Assembly (NCBI GenBank): GCA_035582835.1
Contig: JAYKAV010003359.1
Coordinates: forward strand, 1 to 64,000
Direction: 5' to 3'
DNA: 64,000 bases
From: Phoebastria nigripes
Lineage: Eukaryota; Chordata; Aves; Procellariiformes; Diomedeidae
Part shown: in pieces, positions 1 through 13,100 of the stretch
How the letters are laid out: every line of letters begins with the position of its first letter
Position numbering within the stretch: the first letter of the stretch is position 1
Translations under genes and position numbers: made by a program
The notes under the pieces: generated by a model
Databases searched by the model: none
Seen by the model: the letters and a program-made list of their open reading frames with translations, nothing else
Told to the model about the DNA's origin: nothing

Positions 1-3000
1 TCCTGATTTGCCTGGCCCTCGAGTTCCAGAGCCCCATACCTGTTGCATAAGGGCAACTGGGAAGGTGAGGGAGGCCGGGCAGGGGTTCGCCTGGCTCCCC
101 GAGCAGTTGTTTTATGCCAGAATAAATGAAGGTCACATTAACTAGCTATGAAGGACTAACTTGTTATTAAATGTACTTGTGTGTCAGAAGAAGGATCCAG
201 ACTTAAGAGTAGACATGTTTCAAGAGAAAATTAATAATATACTTCTAATATTCATTATGACTCTATAAATTATGTATACAGTCATTTTTATAAGGCAAGA
301 AAAGATCACTGTGATCATAGTCTGGCTTCTTGTTTGGAACAAGGCAGAAGATGTCACTGAACTCACTCATACATATGTATTTTATACTATAAAAAACATA
401 TATCATCTTAATCTAGCAGTTGTAAGTGGTAAGTGGTGAAGAGTCCACACTGGACTTACACTGCACTGGTAAGTTGTTCCAGTGATTGATTAACCTCTTT
501 CATGTAAAGATTATGTTTATCTGCTTATCCTCCACTCCCAGTGCTGTCTGCCAGACAGCAGAGCCTCTGACGTGCTGTCATCTCTGATAAGAGGTCCCCG
601 CAGCAGGATGCAGTGCTGGGCAGAGACAGATGGGGTAAGTCAAGTGCAAACAACAGCACAACCTCCAGATACTGCTCCCCACCTAACTGAATTAGTCTCG
701 TTGCGAGGCAGGCTAAATTAGCCCAGGTTTGGGCTGAGCTAAGGCTGCTTCTGGTACCCAGAAAAAGCCACGGGGAAGCAGTTCGGGTGTCCCTACATGG
801 CGTCCTCTCATGCTGCTGATATCCATGGGCTGCAGTCAGGTGGCATGGGAAAGGAGCTCCTCCTGGCACATCGGCAGGAGGCAAGATGGACAGCTCACAA
901 GCCACCCACCGCTGTCTTTCCCAAACTGCAGTCTTTGGTGAGAAGACTCCAAAAACCAGCTGCACCTGACTTCCCTCCTTGTGCTTCAGCTCACCTGGTT
1001 CGAATGCCCGAGGAGACTCCCTTGTCCCGTTCCTCTTACATTCATAGCACAGAGACATGGCCACACAGAAACACGCAGAGTTTGCTTCCTGTGCCCACCT
1101 CCAGCCAAGCCAGACAGCCCTGACCCAGCAACCATCTTCTGTTTCATGCCGCCTCTGACCCACATGTCATCCGCTGCCAGTGTTGGAAGCGCTTTTGTTG
1201 CTTCCTTCCAGGTCACTGCCNGGGCTCTAATAGCACATTCCCTTCACCTACAAAACCTTGATACAGCCTGATTTAAAACAGCCACTGTTAGCATCTGCTG
1301 CTGGCAGCCTGACCCTCAGCTGACAGCAAAGCAGGCAGATCCTTCCCCCTCCCAATTCCTGCCACATGCACGTGTTTGCGGTAACAATAAAAGCTCAGGT
1401 ATCTTCCCCATCACCATTCAAGATGTTACAGCAGCCACTGGAAAAAGCCTTTTCCTCTCAGTTTCTGCTGCCCACTGAACATCTGCTCCCTGCCCATCCT
1501 CACTGCTGCCCAAANAGACTCCTATAATGAAAGAAAATGAACTTCAGGTAGTTACTGGAGGAGTAAAAGAAGAGACAGATTTGGTTAGGTCACAGTCTGA
1601 TTGCTGCCCTGAATCTGCTTAGACCCATCAAAACTCCTAATGAAGTCTAGTTCACATCTATTTAGTAGATTATAATAGCAGCTGTGTTTCCAGCCAAGCA
1701 TTTTTAGGGGAATATTTCTCTGCAGGGCCTTTCAAGGGAAGAACCCCCTGACATCTCATTGCTCATGAGGGTCTGAACAGCCACTGCACAACTCTTCTGT
1801 GTTGCACCTGGCTGATCCTTGTGCATGCAAAACCAGTCAGCCTCTCTCCAGAGGGGTGCCATTTCCCTCTCCACCCCAGAGATTTTGGGGATGTGGTCCA
1901 GCTGACACAGGCTGGGCCAAGGTCAGTACATGAGACTCTCCCTGAAGACGCAAAAACCTGTCTCCAGTCAGTTCAGCTCTGGCAACGCTCAGATAAATCT
2001 TATTCTGCATCCAGCCACGGCCAGGCCAGAAATGCCTTTTCCTGAGGAAGTTGATGAACTTGGCAAACTGCATCCTGCTGCACCATGAGGGGCAGAGGGA
2101 AGAGCAAATCCCTGGCTGGCAGAGCAAGGAGCATCAAAGCAGAAAGCTGCAACGTACCCTGCCAGTGATTTTTTGATGGGGGACCCAGGGGCAAGTTGGG
2201 CAGGCTTGCCTCTGCTTTCCACTGCAGGTTGTACAGCCTGTCACACCTCCAGATTGGTAATATATTCTCAGCAATTGGCCCTTGATCAGACTTTCCGCCT
2301 CATTTTCTTGGGGCAATGCTTTAACATCTCACCAGCAATGCTACCTTTCCCAGCTGGAAATGGCTGCTAAGATATATAGAGTTACTCTTGAAGATTTGCT
2401 ATTTATGGTTAGGGAAATGAGGAAAAAAATACAGGGTTTTTACATATATTGTCAGATACAAAATATCTTTTGTTTCTTATGGGGAGGCAACAGACAAGCC
2501 ATATTTAATGCTACATCATTTCCATTATGAAGCCCTATTTTATTATCCTGTAATTTTGTGCAAGAAAATTGGTTAAAGTTCCAAATTGCCTGATTTTCTG
2601 CTGCAGGAAAATGGTAACTTCTCTGCAAGCACCATGTATTTACTTACAGTCGAATGAAGCTTGAATGGCACTTGTCTTTGTAAGTGATCAATGAATGTCA
2701 CTGATATCTGCCCATGGGGCTGGTTACCCGCTGGGTGGTGAACTCGGCTGGCTTTGGCGGCAGACCACCGAATGGTGCCAGGCAAAATACTGCCCCAACA
2801 TCTGAGGTTGCTTTTTTCAAAGGTTTAGCTATTGGTCTTATTTTGAGCGTCTTCCAGAAAGGACAGCCTATCATCTCAGAGGTAACAGGTCAGACTGATC
2901 TTAAGGATGCCCTTAAGAGTTTCTTTTAAGTTAAGAGGCCCTGCAAATGACTTATTAAATTGGCATCACTTTAGCAGATTTTTTTGCAATAGAATTTTGG

Positions 3001-3954
3001 AATTTCAGTTTCCCATGTGGCGTTTTGCATTTCTGTTTTGTGCTCAAGGAGGAGGAAACAGAGGTTAAAAAAAAAAGCAGTGAATTGAAGATTCATGAGC
3101 AGGATAAAGTAGCATCCTGCTTTTGAAGCAATGAAACCAAGCAGTTTTTAATGGGATTTGACTTCATCTCATATAATCTCAATAATCTACTATACAGTGA
3201 TATTTTATCAAAAAAATGCAAGACATTTCATTTGAAAAAACCTTTTCTTAGTTTTTCCTGAATTTGTTTTAGTCTTTCTGGTAGCCAAATAAATTCATTT
3301 CAAGAAAACAGTTATATTTCAAGTCTCAGTTATTAAGAAATTCCAGCTTGGGGGAAAAAATAATTTCATTTTTTTGAGAAGTTTCCATTTGTTAAAAAAA
3401 CAATTCTGCCCTAAGAAAGTTGCCAACCTATCTTATATTTGAATAGAGGGATTACTATATTACAAACAGACTACGTTTGTTTTGCTGGCCACACTGATGA
3501 TGTCTCCGCAAATTTGCTTTGTTGAAGACAAATGTAAGATACACAAAAGGAACCACGCTCCTTTCCTGCTTAGCTACCATAGCCACATCTGCATCTCCTT
3601 CTCTCTAAATACTGCAGACAAGTTATCCTGCCAGCAGAAGTAATGAAGTCTAGAGACATCCTGTGCATTGATGCACCACCTCCTTATCTCCCCACAGACT
3701 CCTAAAGGTCTTGTATTTCCAAATATCTCTCCTCCAGTGTATCTCCTTACTCCTTTCTATATCCACCAACCACCAGTGGCTCTGGGGGATCGTGAACACT
3801 TGATGAGTCCAAGCACATTTGTGCTAATCAAGACATCCAACCACACCATCCATGCTACAGCCTTCCCCTCAGTGCAGACACTTGTCATAACTTGTTTGCC
3901 TTTGAGAGCTGTACCCCTCTGCTGAGTGTTGCTGAAAAGTTAATACTACAAGGA
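1..3954. other. Intergenic, no gene recognised
   Basis: Short frames occur on both strands but none shows a known domain, a splice pattern or protein-like composition. The sequence is mixed, with two isolated n bases (1,221 and 1,515). I see nothing to annotate. Confidence 0.6.
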
Positions 3955-4040
3955 CAACAGAATCACAGAATGGTTGAGGTTGGAAGGAACATCTGGAGGT
4001 CATCCAGAGCCCCAGTCTGTACCCTGCCATGGTCCTACAA
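3955..4040 (-). repeat. CR1 3'-end fragment
   Basis: AATCACAGAATGGTTGAGGT, then TGGAAGGAACATCTGGAGGTC on the plus strand is the reverse complement of the typical CR1 3' terminus. A short intergenic copy. Confidence 0.8.
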
Positions 4041-4130
4041 GCAGCTGGAGGGTCCCTGCAGCCATGAACAAAGGGAGCTCCTTTGTTCCCACCTCATTCT
4101 GTGTGAAACAACTCCAAATAAATTTTCCGA

Positions 4131-7100
4131 TTCATGAACCCATTGGCTGGTTTGTGCGGTCTTTTTTGGGAAACTTTTGGGGCTTTTCCTTTTGCATAAG
4201 GATTGCATAAGCCTCAACTTCTTAGGAAACTGGGCTAAAAAAAAATTCCAAGCATATTAAGTTTCATAGCTAAGATTAGAGTCTGCAGGCAGGGATATGT
4301 AAACCAAATGTGTGCTATAAAGGAAACAGCAGGTCCTTCAGCAGTGTAACTGAACCCAACTGGCTCCTTGCGAGCTCATGAGAATCACTTTCACACCTAG
4401 ACTTCAAACCTCTGATGGGCTCTCTAGGATGTAGGAATGAACAAATCTTAGGTTTAGCATCAGAAGAGACAGACCCTCAGCACAGCAGAAAAATTGAAGG
4501 ACTCACCTTGATTTATAGGCACCAACTGTTGCACCCTATAATAATTAATTTTATTAACAGGGCTGAGATCAGTATCTCCTTACCAAAAAAGTGGCAGGAA
4601 AACCCTGCAGTGAAACAGCAGAAAATGCTCTCATTATGCATCTGTAACACCTAGACTGAAAAATATTTTGCTACCATGCTGGCAGGACTGCTAATGTCAC
4701 AAGAGCAGCTGAACCACTCGCTACGCTAGCAAAATGAGCTTTCTTACAAGACAAGCAAATGCAATGTACTGTGAAGTTGCGTGTGAGGACCTGTGCTTTT
4801 AAGGATAAGGAACATACTGCACAGCAGCCAGCTGACCTACATTTACAGCTGAAGACGTAAAGCTGACCCACAGGGAGTTCTGTCTAACCTACAAACACAG
4901 AAGGAGTGCTAGTCAAACGGACCATGTCTTTTAAAATGATAAACTGAGCAGGAGCAGCAGCATGGGGACAGGCTTTTCCTGCTGCCATATGTAAGAAGCA
5001 AACCAGTTCAATATAGCATGATAAGCCACTGCTGGCAGGGAAATACGTCTCAGAGTAACTCCTACCTCCTCAATATGCCATGCTGCAGGGAGGAAAGCAC
5101 GCTCTTGGTATGTGGAGGCAAACCAAGTGAGCAGTAAGTGAGATGGCAGCATGGGCTGAGCTGGGCAAACCAGGTCCTGGGATCCCGTTGCAGGCAGTAA
5201 GGCTGCGGCAAAGCCAGTGCTGCTGTGCTTTCACTGCCACCAAGCCCGTGGCATCAAAGCTCACACAAGTAGCAACACCCAGCCACAAACACAGCTCGCC
5301 GTGGAAGCATGGATAACCTTCAAAAAACCAAGGGGATAAACAGTGCATTGTAGGGTTGCTAGGCCATAAAGAGAGGAGAGGAGGAGACAGGCAAAACCTT
5401 CCCCAGGCGCAGTGGTGGTAATTGCATCATCATAAGGAGAGAATTACACATGCTTGGGACCAGATTTTTAACCCCCACCAAACAAAGTAGCTCTGTTGAG
5501 ATCCACGCAGTGCTGCTTCACACTGTATGAGGATCTCCCTGTTGGCATAAATCAGCCTTTAGAAAAACAGGCTCCCAGTTAATTTGCTGAGTCCTGCCCC
5601 AAATACATTGACTTTTCTTGAACAGAGCCTTCCCTGCCCCTCTGTGGAGCTGCATGGTCATATGACAGCTAAAGAGCATGAGTTCTTTTTCCATTGCTAC
5701 AGTGGAAAAGGAAAGATGTAAAAGAAAAATAGAAAGTTACTACAAAACAAAAACGCATATCCTAAACCCGCCTATTAAAGACAATTAATTAAGCCACCTT
5801 GCCTATAGTTAAATTACATCACACCAACATTTCATCCCTGGCAAGCATGAGTGACAGCTCTATACTTCGGAATTTTATGAGACAAAACCAGAGCAAGGAA
5901 AATAGCTCTGCTGGGCTCAGTAAATGTACACAAATAACCACAGTAGGAAATGACCATTAATAAAGCCTGGATAGAAAGACGTCTCCCAGATTACTCAGTG
6001 TTACTTCCCTTTTCATTTTATTTTTCAGAAATCTAACCATCTTTTTTCAAAACTTCACACAGACAAGACTTTTCCTGGGCCCAGCTGGTGAATTTCTGTA
6101 GCATTTGGGGAAAGCCTGAAACGCAGCTGCTGCACCAATGCAAATGCCTGATGCAGATGCAATAACCGCCCAGAAGCCAGTGCAGCTTAACTGCAGTATG
6201 AAGTAGGGACTAACTGCCGAGACATAGCCATGTCGCCTACCTGCAACTCAGGGCTTGTGTTGGTGCAAGTTGCTGCAGTGGGTGTCTATATATATCACAA
6301 ACTTGACTGGGACAAATTTGTTACCTTCGCTCTCAAGCAGAATTCACCATCCGTATGAAGTCTTAATGGCATTTTTGTGACACACTGATGAAAAGTGTCA
6401 TGCCCATATATTGGAGCCAACATATGACATAAACTTGAAAACAAATCAGTCATGTTTTCATGTATCTTATCTTTGTCCTTCTACCCACACAGAGCCTTGT
6501 ACCACAAAAGGGGGGTAAGAGGTTGACTAAATGTTTCCTTTTTTATATTAAACTTTGATGTCCACCATATTAAATAAGGGCAAGAGGAATAAGGTTTGGT
6601 TTGCAGCCCAGGCAAGAACATTTAATATAAAAACCTAATCTGCTGTGATAGAACTGCTTGAGGAAATTCCTGTTTCTGGCATGGATTGTGGAAGAAGGAA
6701 AAATAATTCAAGTGCTCACTGTTCCTTTCCTAAGACAAGTGCATTTTTCCTCCATGCTTAGTTTCCAACGTAATCATTTATATTACAAAGGTTGAGGCAT
6801 TTACCCATTACTGTTCCTGACAATCTTACCAGTTCAGCAAGTCACTTCCAAATTTTACTCCTCACAGATAATATTTCAGCAAGTTCATGATCAGCAATGC
6901 TTTGTGGCCAAAGTTAGGCACTTTTTACTTCTGATAAATAAAGAACTCTATTCATTCAAGGACGATGGACTAGAAAAACATTTCAAAGGTGATTATAGGA
7001 TTCAACAGCATAAGTCCCTGTCTAAACCACATTTAAAAGTTAGAAAGTCAGTGGCTTTAAAGCTACTTTTGACAACTTTAAACATTTTACCCCAATCTTG

Positions 7101-10100
7101 AGCTACAGCAATTTACAACAACCTGAGGAGATGACAGATCATTCCACACAGTCTGAAACAGCCTGTCAGACATCATTCTTGTTAGCTGCCATCTCCTCTA
7201 AGAACAGAGGTAGTGACCAGCATATATTCCTCATGGCAAATTACATGTTCCCTAAAACCTGTACTGGTCATCTGGATTTATGAAACATCACAGAACTCTC
7301 TAAAGGGAAACCAAAATAACAAGTATATAATTCCTCTTAGTCTAGCCTGAAAATTATAGGCATGTAACATCAGATAGAACATTTTCCTCAAAAATCCTTC
7401 CTAAAAAGTAAGCTGAAAGGAGAAATCAGGTATGTTGGGGAAGCATTTTATATATCAGCACTAGAGTACTGGCTGAAAGTTCACAACACTCCTTGTTTTC
7501 ACAGTGTTTTAAGTGCCTTATATTCGAGTTCCATGAAGCAGTAACTTAAACGATTACACAATCTTTTAAAGGCTTTTTCCCCCCAATTTAGTTACATATG
7601 TGGAGAATGATTTTTTCAACTTTGTGCCTTGTACTAACGCTCCATGTGAGAGCTTATTTTAGCCTAGATTCCCACAAATTGCCACATTTCTTCATGATTT
7701 TTTGATCAAATTGCCATGATTTCTTCATCAAAGGAGCAATGCCCATGTGGACACACTTAGCCAGCCCCATTTCATCACACATATGAAATGATGCATGGTA
7801 CAGAAATGCACCATCTGCCTTGGGTTATAAGCTATCATGTTGCACCCATCATTTGCAAAAGGTTAAGGGGACACAAATTTTTGCTTATATGGAGCAATAA
7901 GTGAGTCTGTGTAGTTTGGTCATTTGCTGCTGTCAGACCAGAAGTTGAAACTACTCTGGGGGGGCTGACAGTGTTGCAGCAGGTTATGAGTGGTTGTAGG
8001 TTGCTATCTTACTGATGAAGCTTTCCCAAAGTGAGACCAATAGGCTTTCCCCTCTCTCCTTCTCCCTGTTTTCTTCTGGCCTCTCCTTGCCCCTGGAAGG
8101 TTCACGTGAAAACTGTGAGGGACAAAACCTCTTGTGTTCGGGGAAACAGAAGCGTACATACACGCATGCTTTGTAAACACATAAGATTACATTAAAGATA
8201 TGAGTTGTGTATAATCAGTATCATTTTCTGGTAGAAACACCCCAGGAAGGTCCCAAACACTGGCTGCCCGCTCGGATCAAAGTGGCTACAAGAGCTACGC
8301 TGTAAGGGAGGACATGAGCTGCACTGGAGAGATCCTATCACCCATCCATCTGTTGTGACAGTGGGTGTAGAAAACAGGGAGACTAGTTGTCGCATAGCTG
8401 CTGTTTTCTCCCCGACAGCAATGCTCTGAAGATAATAATGAGCAAACTTCAGCAAGCTTTGCTTTCCAAGATCGTATTTCCATGGAGATACTCCTGAATG
8501 TCTCCAGCTGGTGTCCTAGCTCTGGATTTCAGTTTTGTTTCTAAAAGGTATGATAAATACTGTGATTAAAAGCAAATAGGTTGTCTTTATTCCGAGGAGT
8601 GCAGAGTGGGGGGTAGCAGGGGAGGGTTGGGTTGGGGTTGTTTTTTGTGATGCATATTTCTCACACACAAAGAAATTCTAAATTTGCTTTGCTTTGCTTT
8701 CTAAATAAAGCCCTCTTCTCTGGTTAGTTTTTATCTGTCCCCGCATGCCAGGCATCCTGGAATCTGGATTGTGCACCATGGAAAAACCATCCTCACACAT
8801 TCTGTGAAAGAATGAAATTTGCTGGTGGGGAAAAACCCTTCCTGGTTTTACCCAGTTTGATTTGGAACATGAGGAAGTTGCTGGCTCTGCTGCTGAGGTG
8901 CGTGCGACATGCACCAAGCCTTCAGACTGGAAAACTCTGAGCTACCTAAGGTACCTTCTCCTGGTAGTGTCCATTTTCTTACTCAAGACAATCTTCTGCT
9001 CAAAAAGCCCAGATTAAATGTTATGTATTCCCTGAAAATAAGTGCCTTACTGTTGCAGAAGCTGCAGAGCATGTGATCAAAGGATGCCATATGGGCCATT
9101 TATTAACAATGAAAAATGAATGCACCATTTGTCAGGCTGTAATTAAAACTGAAGAACAATATTCCACTTTTCATTCCCATTGTTGATCTGGCTATTTGTA
9201 TCCCAGAGCATAAACAGTTTCTTGCCTTATTACTCCTAGCATGAATTCACAGCATATCAGGTTTACAAATGGATATTGGTAGTAAATATGTCATATTATG
9301 GCTCAATAATATGCTGATATATATGTAAGCACACTGCCTACACCAGCTTCCTACTTACATACATGTTAATAGGATTGTGTTTATATACATATACAGAAAT
9401 ACAAATTCACATCCAAACTAACACAAAACTAACCAAGATAAAAATAAAATCACTGCGGTCAGTTTACGTGTCATTCTGAATTTCAAGTGCTTTAAAATAC
9501 TGCTGTAATTTGCAAGTCCACATTCTAAACTAACATATTGTAAAAGCATTGCACAAAAGCTATTTTAAACTGTCAAAATACAAATCTATGTATTTCCACT
9601 TTTTTCACTCACATCTTAATTTAAAAACAAAACATTTCCAAATAAATGCTTTTTTAAAAGTCTGAGAATCATAGTTTTCTCTCAGATCCATTTCTACAGA
9701 ATTGCCAAATATAACCGTTAACAAAGATCACAAGCTTTATGATATTTTTAGTTCCCTCCTCTTCTGAGATTTTTCCACTTTTCTCCATTTCCCCCCCTCA
9801 AGGCAAAAGGGCTAGAAATGCCCTTATCTTTTACCTACTCCAAGAAAAATGAGAGATCAGGATCCCAGCACATTTACAAGGCTGAGGGAGGCAACTGGGG
9901 TGCAGAGCATGACACCAGATGACTGATGGCAGAACAGCAAAGATCTGCCATGCTGTTTTGAGGCTGGCTGCAGTTGTGGCCTTCACACTCCTACGAGCTG
10001 TGGGGCAGGCCAGGAAAGGGCAACACATCCGATGTGACCTGTCCTCCTCCCCTGCCCTGCCACAGAGCCCCAAGCCACCCTCGCTTCCCAGGGACTGCTC

Positions 10101-13100
10101 ACAGAGGCTACCAGCACAGCACAGGCACAAGGAACGCTCCTTGGGTATCCATTCCACGGGTGCCTGAAGTGAGGCCACCTCTACCTTTGCCTTGACAGTG
10201 ACTGAAGTCACCAGCATTTTAACTGTTGTGGCACCTAGAGTTATTGCAAATGCTCAAAAAATAAATGAGCAGCCTATATTTAGCTTTTGCACGACTGCTG
10301 TCTTGCAGAAACACACCAGCAGCATACCAGTAACAGGGTATCAAAGAGCCCTTTGGAGACTCAAGAGGACCGTGCATTCCCCCCAAGTAAGTTGCATCCT
10401 GCTTAGTGGTAAAGCTCCATTTCTACCACAGGTTGCTTTCAAATGCTTCTCATTTAAACCTAAAACTAGCAGAATTCACATCTTCATACACGGTTTCCTC
10501 CCCTTTTCCTTCCTTTTTAGTATTACAACTACAACAGCCACAGCTTACAACTTCACAGATGGATATCTGACATAAATACAAAAAACTTTTCCAGGAGGGT
10601 GAACAGGTACCGACCTGGTATGACAATACTACATTTTCCACATGTTAAACTTAAATCTTAACCTGAAAGAAGCCCTAACTGAAATTCCACAACAAAATCA
10701 CAGGAAATCACACACACATCTATAAAACTAGATAATTCCATTCTGCAGATACTGCCTCACCTTACATGTAATGGCAGCGTCTGTGATTTCTAGAAGGGAT
10801 GTTTGAAATCCAAGGAGTGTGAATGTCAACTTCCCATGGTTCCCTTAGAAGGCTCAGCCAGCAAGAACAGGAGCAGGAGTAGGGCAGAAACACAGGAGCA
10901 AGCAAAAAAGTAGTTTCAACTATTTACAGGGCCAAAAAAATGAAGACAATGTTTAGAAGACATAGCACCGAAGTTTGGACATAGCACCAAAGTTTGTCAA
11001 TGCTACCTGGCACAATTGCACCAAAGTTATACTAAACCACATTTGCCGCATCATTTCTCATTAAGATAACGTCCTATTTCACTCTCATAACCGCAGCTGA
11101 TAACAGAGCTACATGACTTCCAATACTGCCATTCCATTTGTCATGGGAGCCAGTTCAACAAGGTTATTTCCTCCTGCAGCTGAAATACAGCTAGGAATTG
11201 CACCGAGTGAGGCCCCACCTCGTCCCCACTTGGACATAATGGGGAAAATCTTCCTTACAACTACAGCTGCAAATCAATGTGCATGTCTCTCCTCCACCTG
11301 CAAAACTTGGCCCTCTTACTCCAACCTCTTCCCATAGTTCTCAAAACATAACAACAACACAGCTTGGAAAGGCAGCTGTGGTGCAGGTGATTTAATTTAA
11401 GAGGCTATAGCCAGCACCATGCCGTCTATTTCTGGCTCCTTAAGGAACCCATTGCATCCCAGGCCAGTATGGTGCTGTAAAGCTATTCCAGCCAAGGCAA
11501 ATCATGAAGCTGCTCAGGTTCCCCCATGGCCCTCAGGAAGAAGAACAAAGAAAAGCATCGTTGCCATCAACACAGTTGTGCTAAGCACAGCCCAAGAGTA
11601 TGGAAAGTTCTAGCTCAGGAAGTGTTTGGGGACTGCATATAGCTTTACCCATCTTTAATCTAATACTTTGTCTTAGCCCTGAGGATGCTATATTGTCCCT
11701 GCACTATACTCAGCGGGGATCTGTTTGCAGAAAACATTGCCACCCCACTTGCTCCCCCACCGCTCCTAACAAAGAACGATGAAATATTAGAGACAGGTAT
11801 TTTGAACAAGTACAGTGATAAAAGGTTGTTTCCCAAAGCTTTCAAAAAGTCACAGCTTCCAACTCTACTCTGGCTATTAGGGGCACCGCAGGTTGTTAGA
11901 GTGAAACTTAAAATATTTGGTATCACTTCTGAAGCAGCAGGTATGCTGTGCTCTCAGGATTAGCTGCATCTTTAAATATTATAGAGCTGCTGCAGTCTAA
12001 AAAGCTGCATTCCTTCAATCTGTTCTAGTGCTGCGGGTCAACCATCAATTCCTTAGGTAGCAATAGTTTTGGAGGCTCTTCCAGAAATGTTCATCTGGAG
12101 AGCTGTTTGCAACTGATGTAGGTGCAATGCAGTATCCTGCCACTTTGAGCACCACACACTTTGGGGGCTACATTAAAAACGTTCTCTTCCTTAGCTCTGC
12201 CCTATTTTTGCTCTGTTGCAAAGCACAACTTGCAAAACAATCCATAGCATCAAACTTCACAGAAGTTACCCTTAAAAAAGAAAGGGCAAGATTAATCAGC
12301 AATTTTTAGAAGACTTGAGCAAATATTAGCAAGCAGCTCTGGTATTTTGAGTTTCCACTAGCAAAAGAATAAAGCCGAAGAAAACATTTTAAGATCAACA
12401 TCTTGCAGCTGTATTTTGTTCTCTCATGGCAAAAAGCTGAAATCAATGTCTTGCAGCACAGGAAATAATCAGAGGAGGAGACAAATGCAGTGTTTCAACT
12501 TAGATCATTGCAACAGTTAATTGAGCATTTTGTGACAGCAAGCAATTTACCAAGTACATTTTCACATAATTAAGCAGCAAACGAGACGCAGTCCACAGGA
12601 GCTGCACATTTAATTGTGTCAGCAGTTCTATTATAAAGCACTTTATGCATATATATGTGTGTATACAGACCTATCTTTATATACTTACTGTGCAGCAAGG
12701 CATGGGTGTTACGTTGGTCTCAAAATAATTGCTTTACAGCCTCAGGCAGAGCAACCTTTCTCTCACTCTCATCTCGGGCAAGTCGGTGTTTCTGGAAGGT
12801 GGCCAGGCAAGATCAGATTCATCAGCCAATAAAATTGTCTAAAGCTGCCGTTCCACAGGAGACCGTTCCTCCGGCTGCAGACTCAGGAGCAGCCAATAAA
12901 GAAGAAAATCAGCATCAGAGTGCAGGCAAGCATTTTGCCCCATACTAAGGGTCTGGTCTCCAAAAATCCAGCTTCCCCCTGCCTGTGCTGCTGTACACAG
13001 TCATCCTGCATGAAAAACAACTTGTACTTGACTTGCTTGGCTAAAATAGATGCACAGCTATTCTGAACACTGACAAGGGTAAAGAAATCAGTCAAGCAGG

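Noticed and set aside
9831..10217. 128-codon minus-strand frame
   Set aside because: No domain, no splice context, and overlapping frames on the other strand. Treated as chance.
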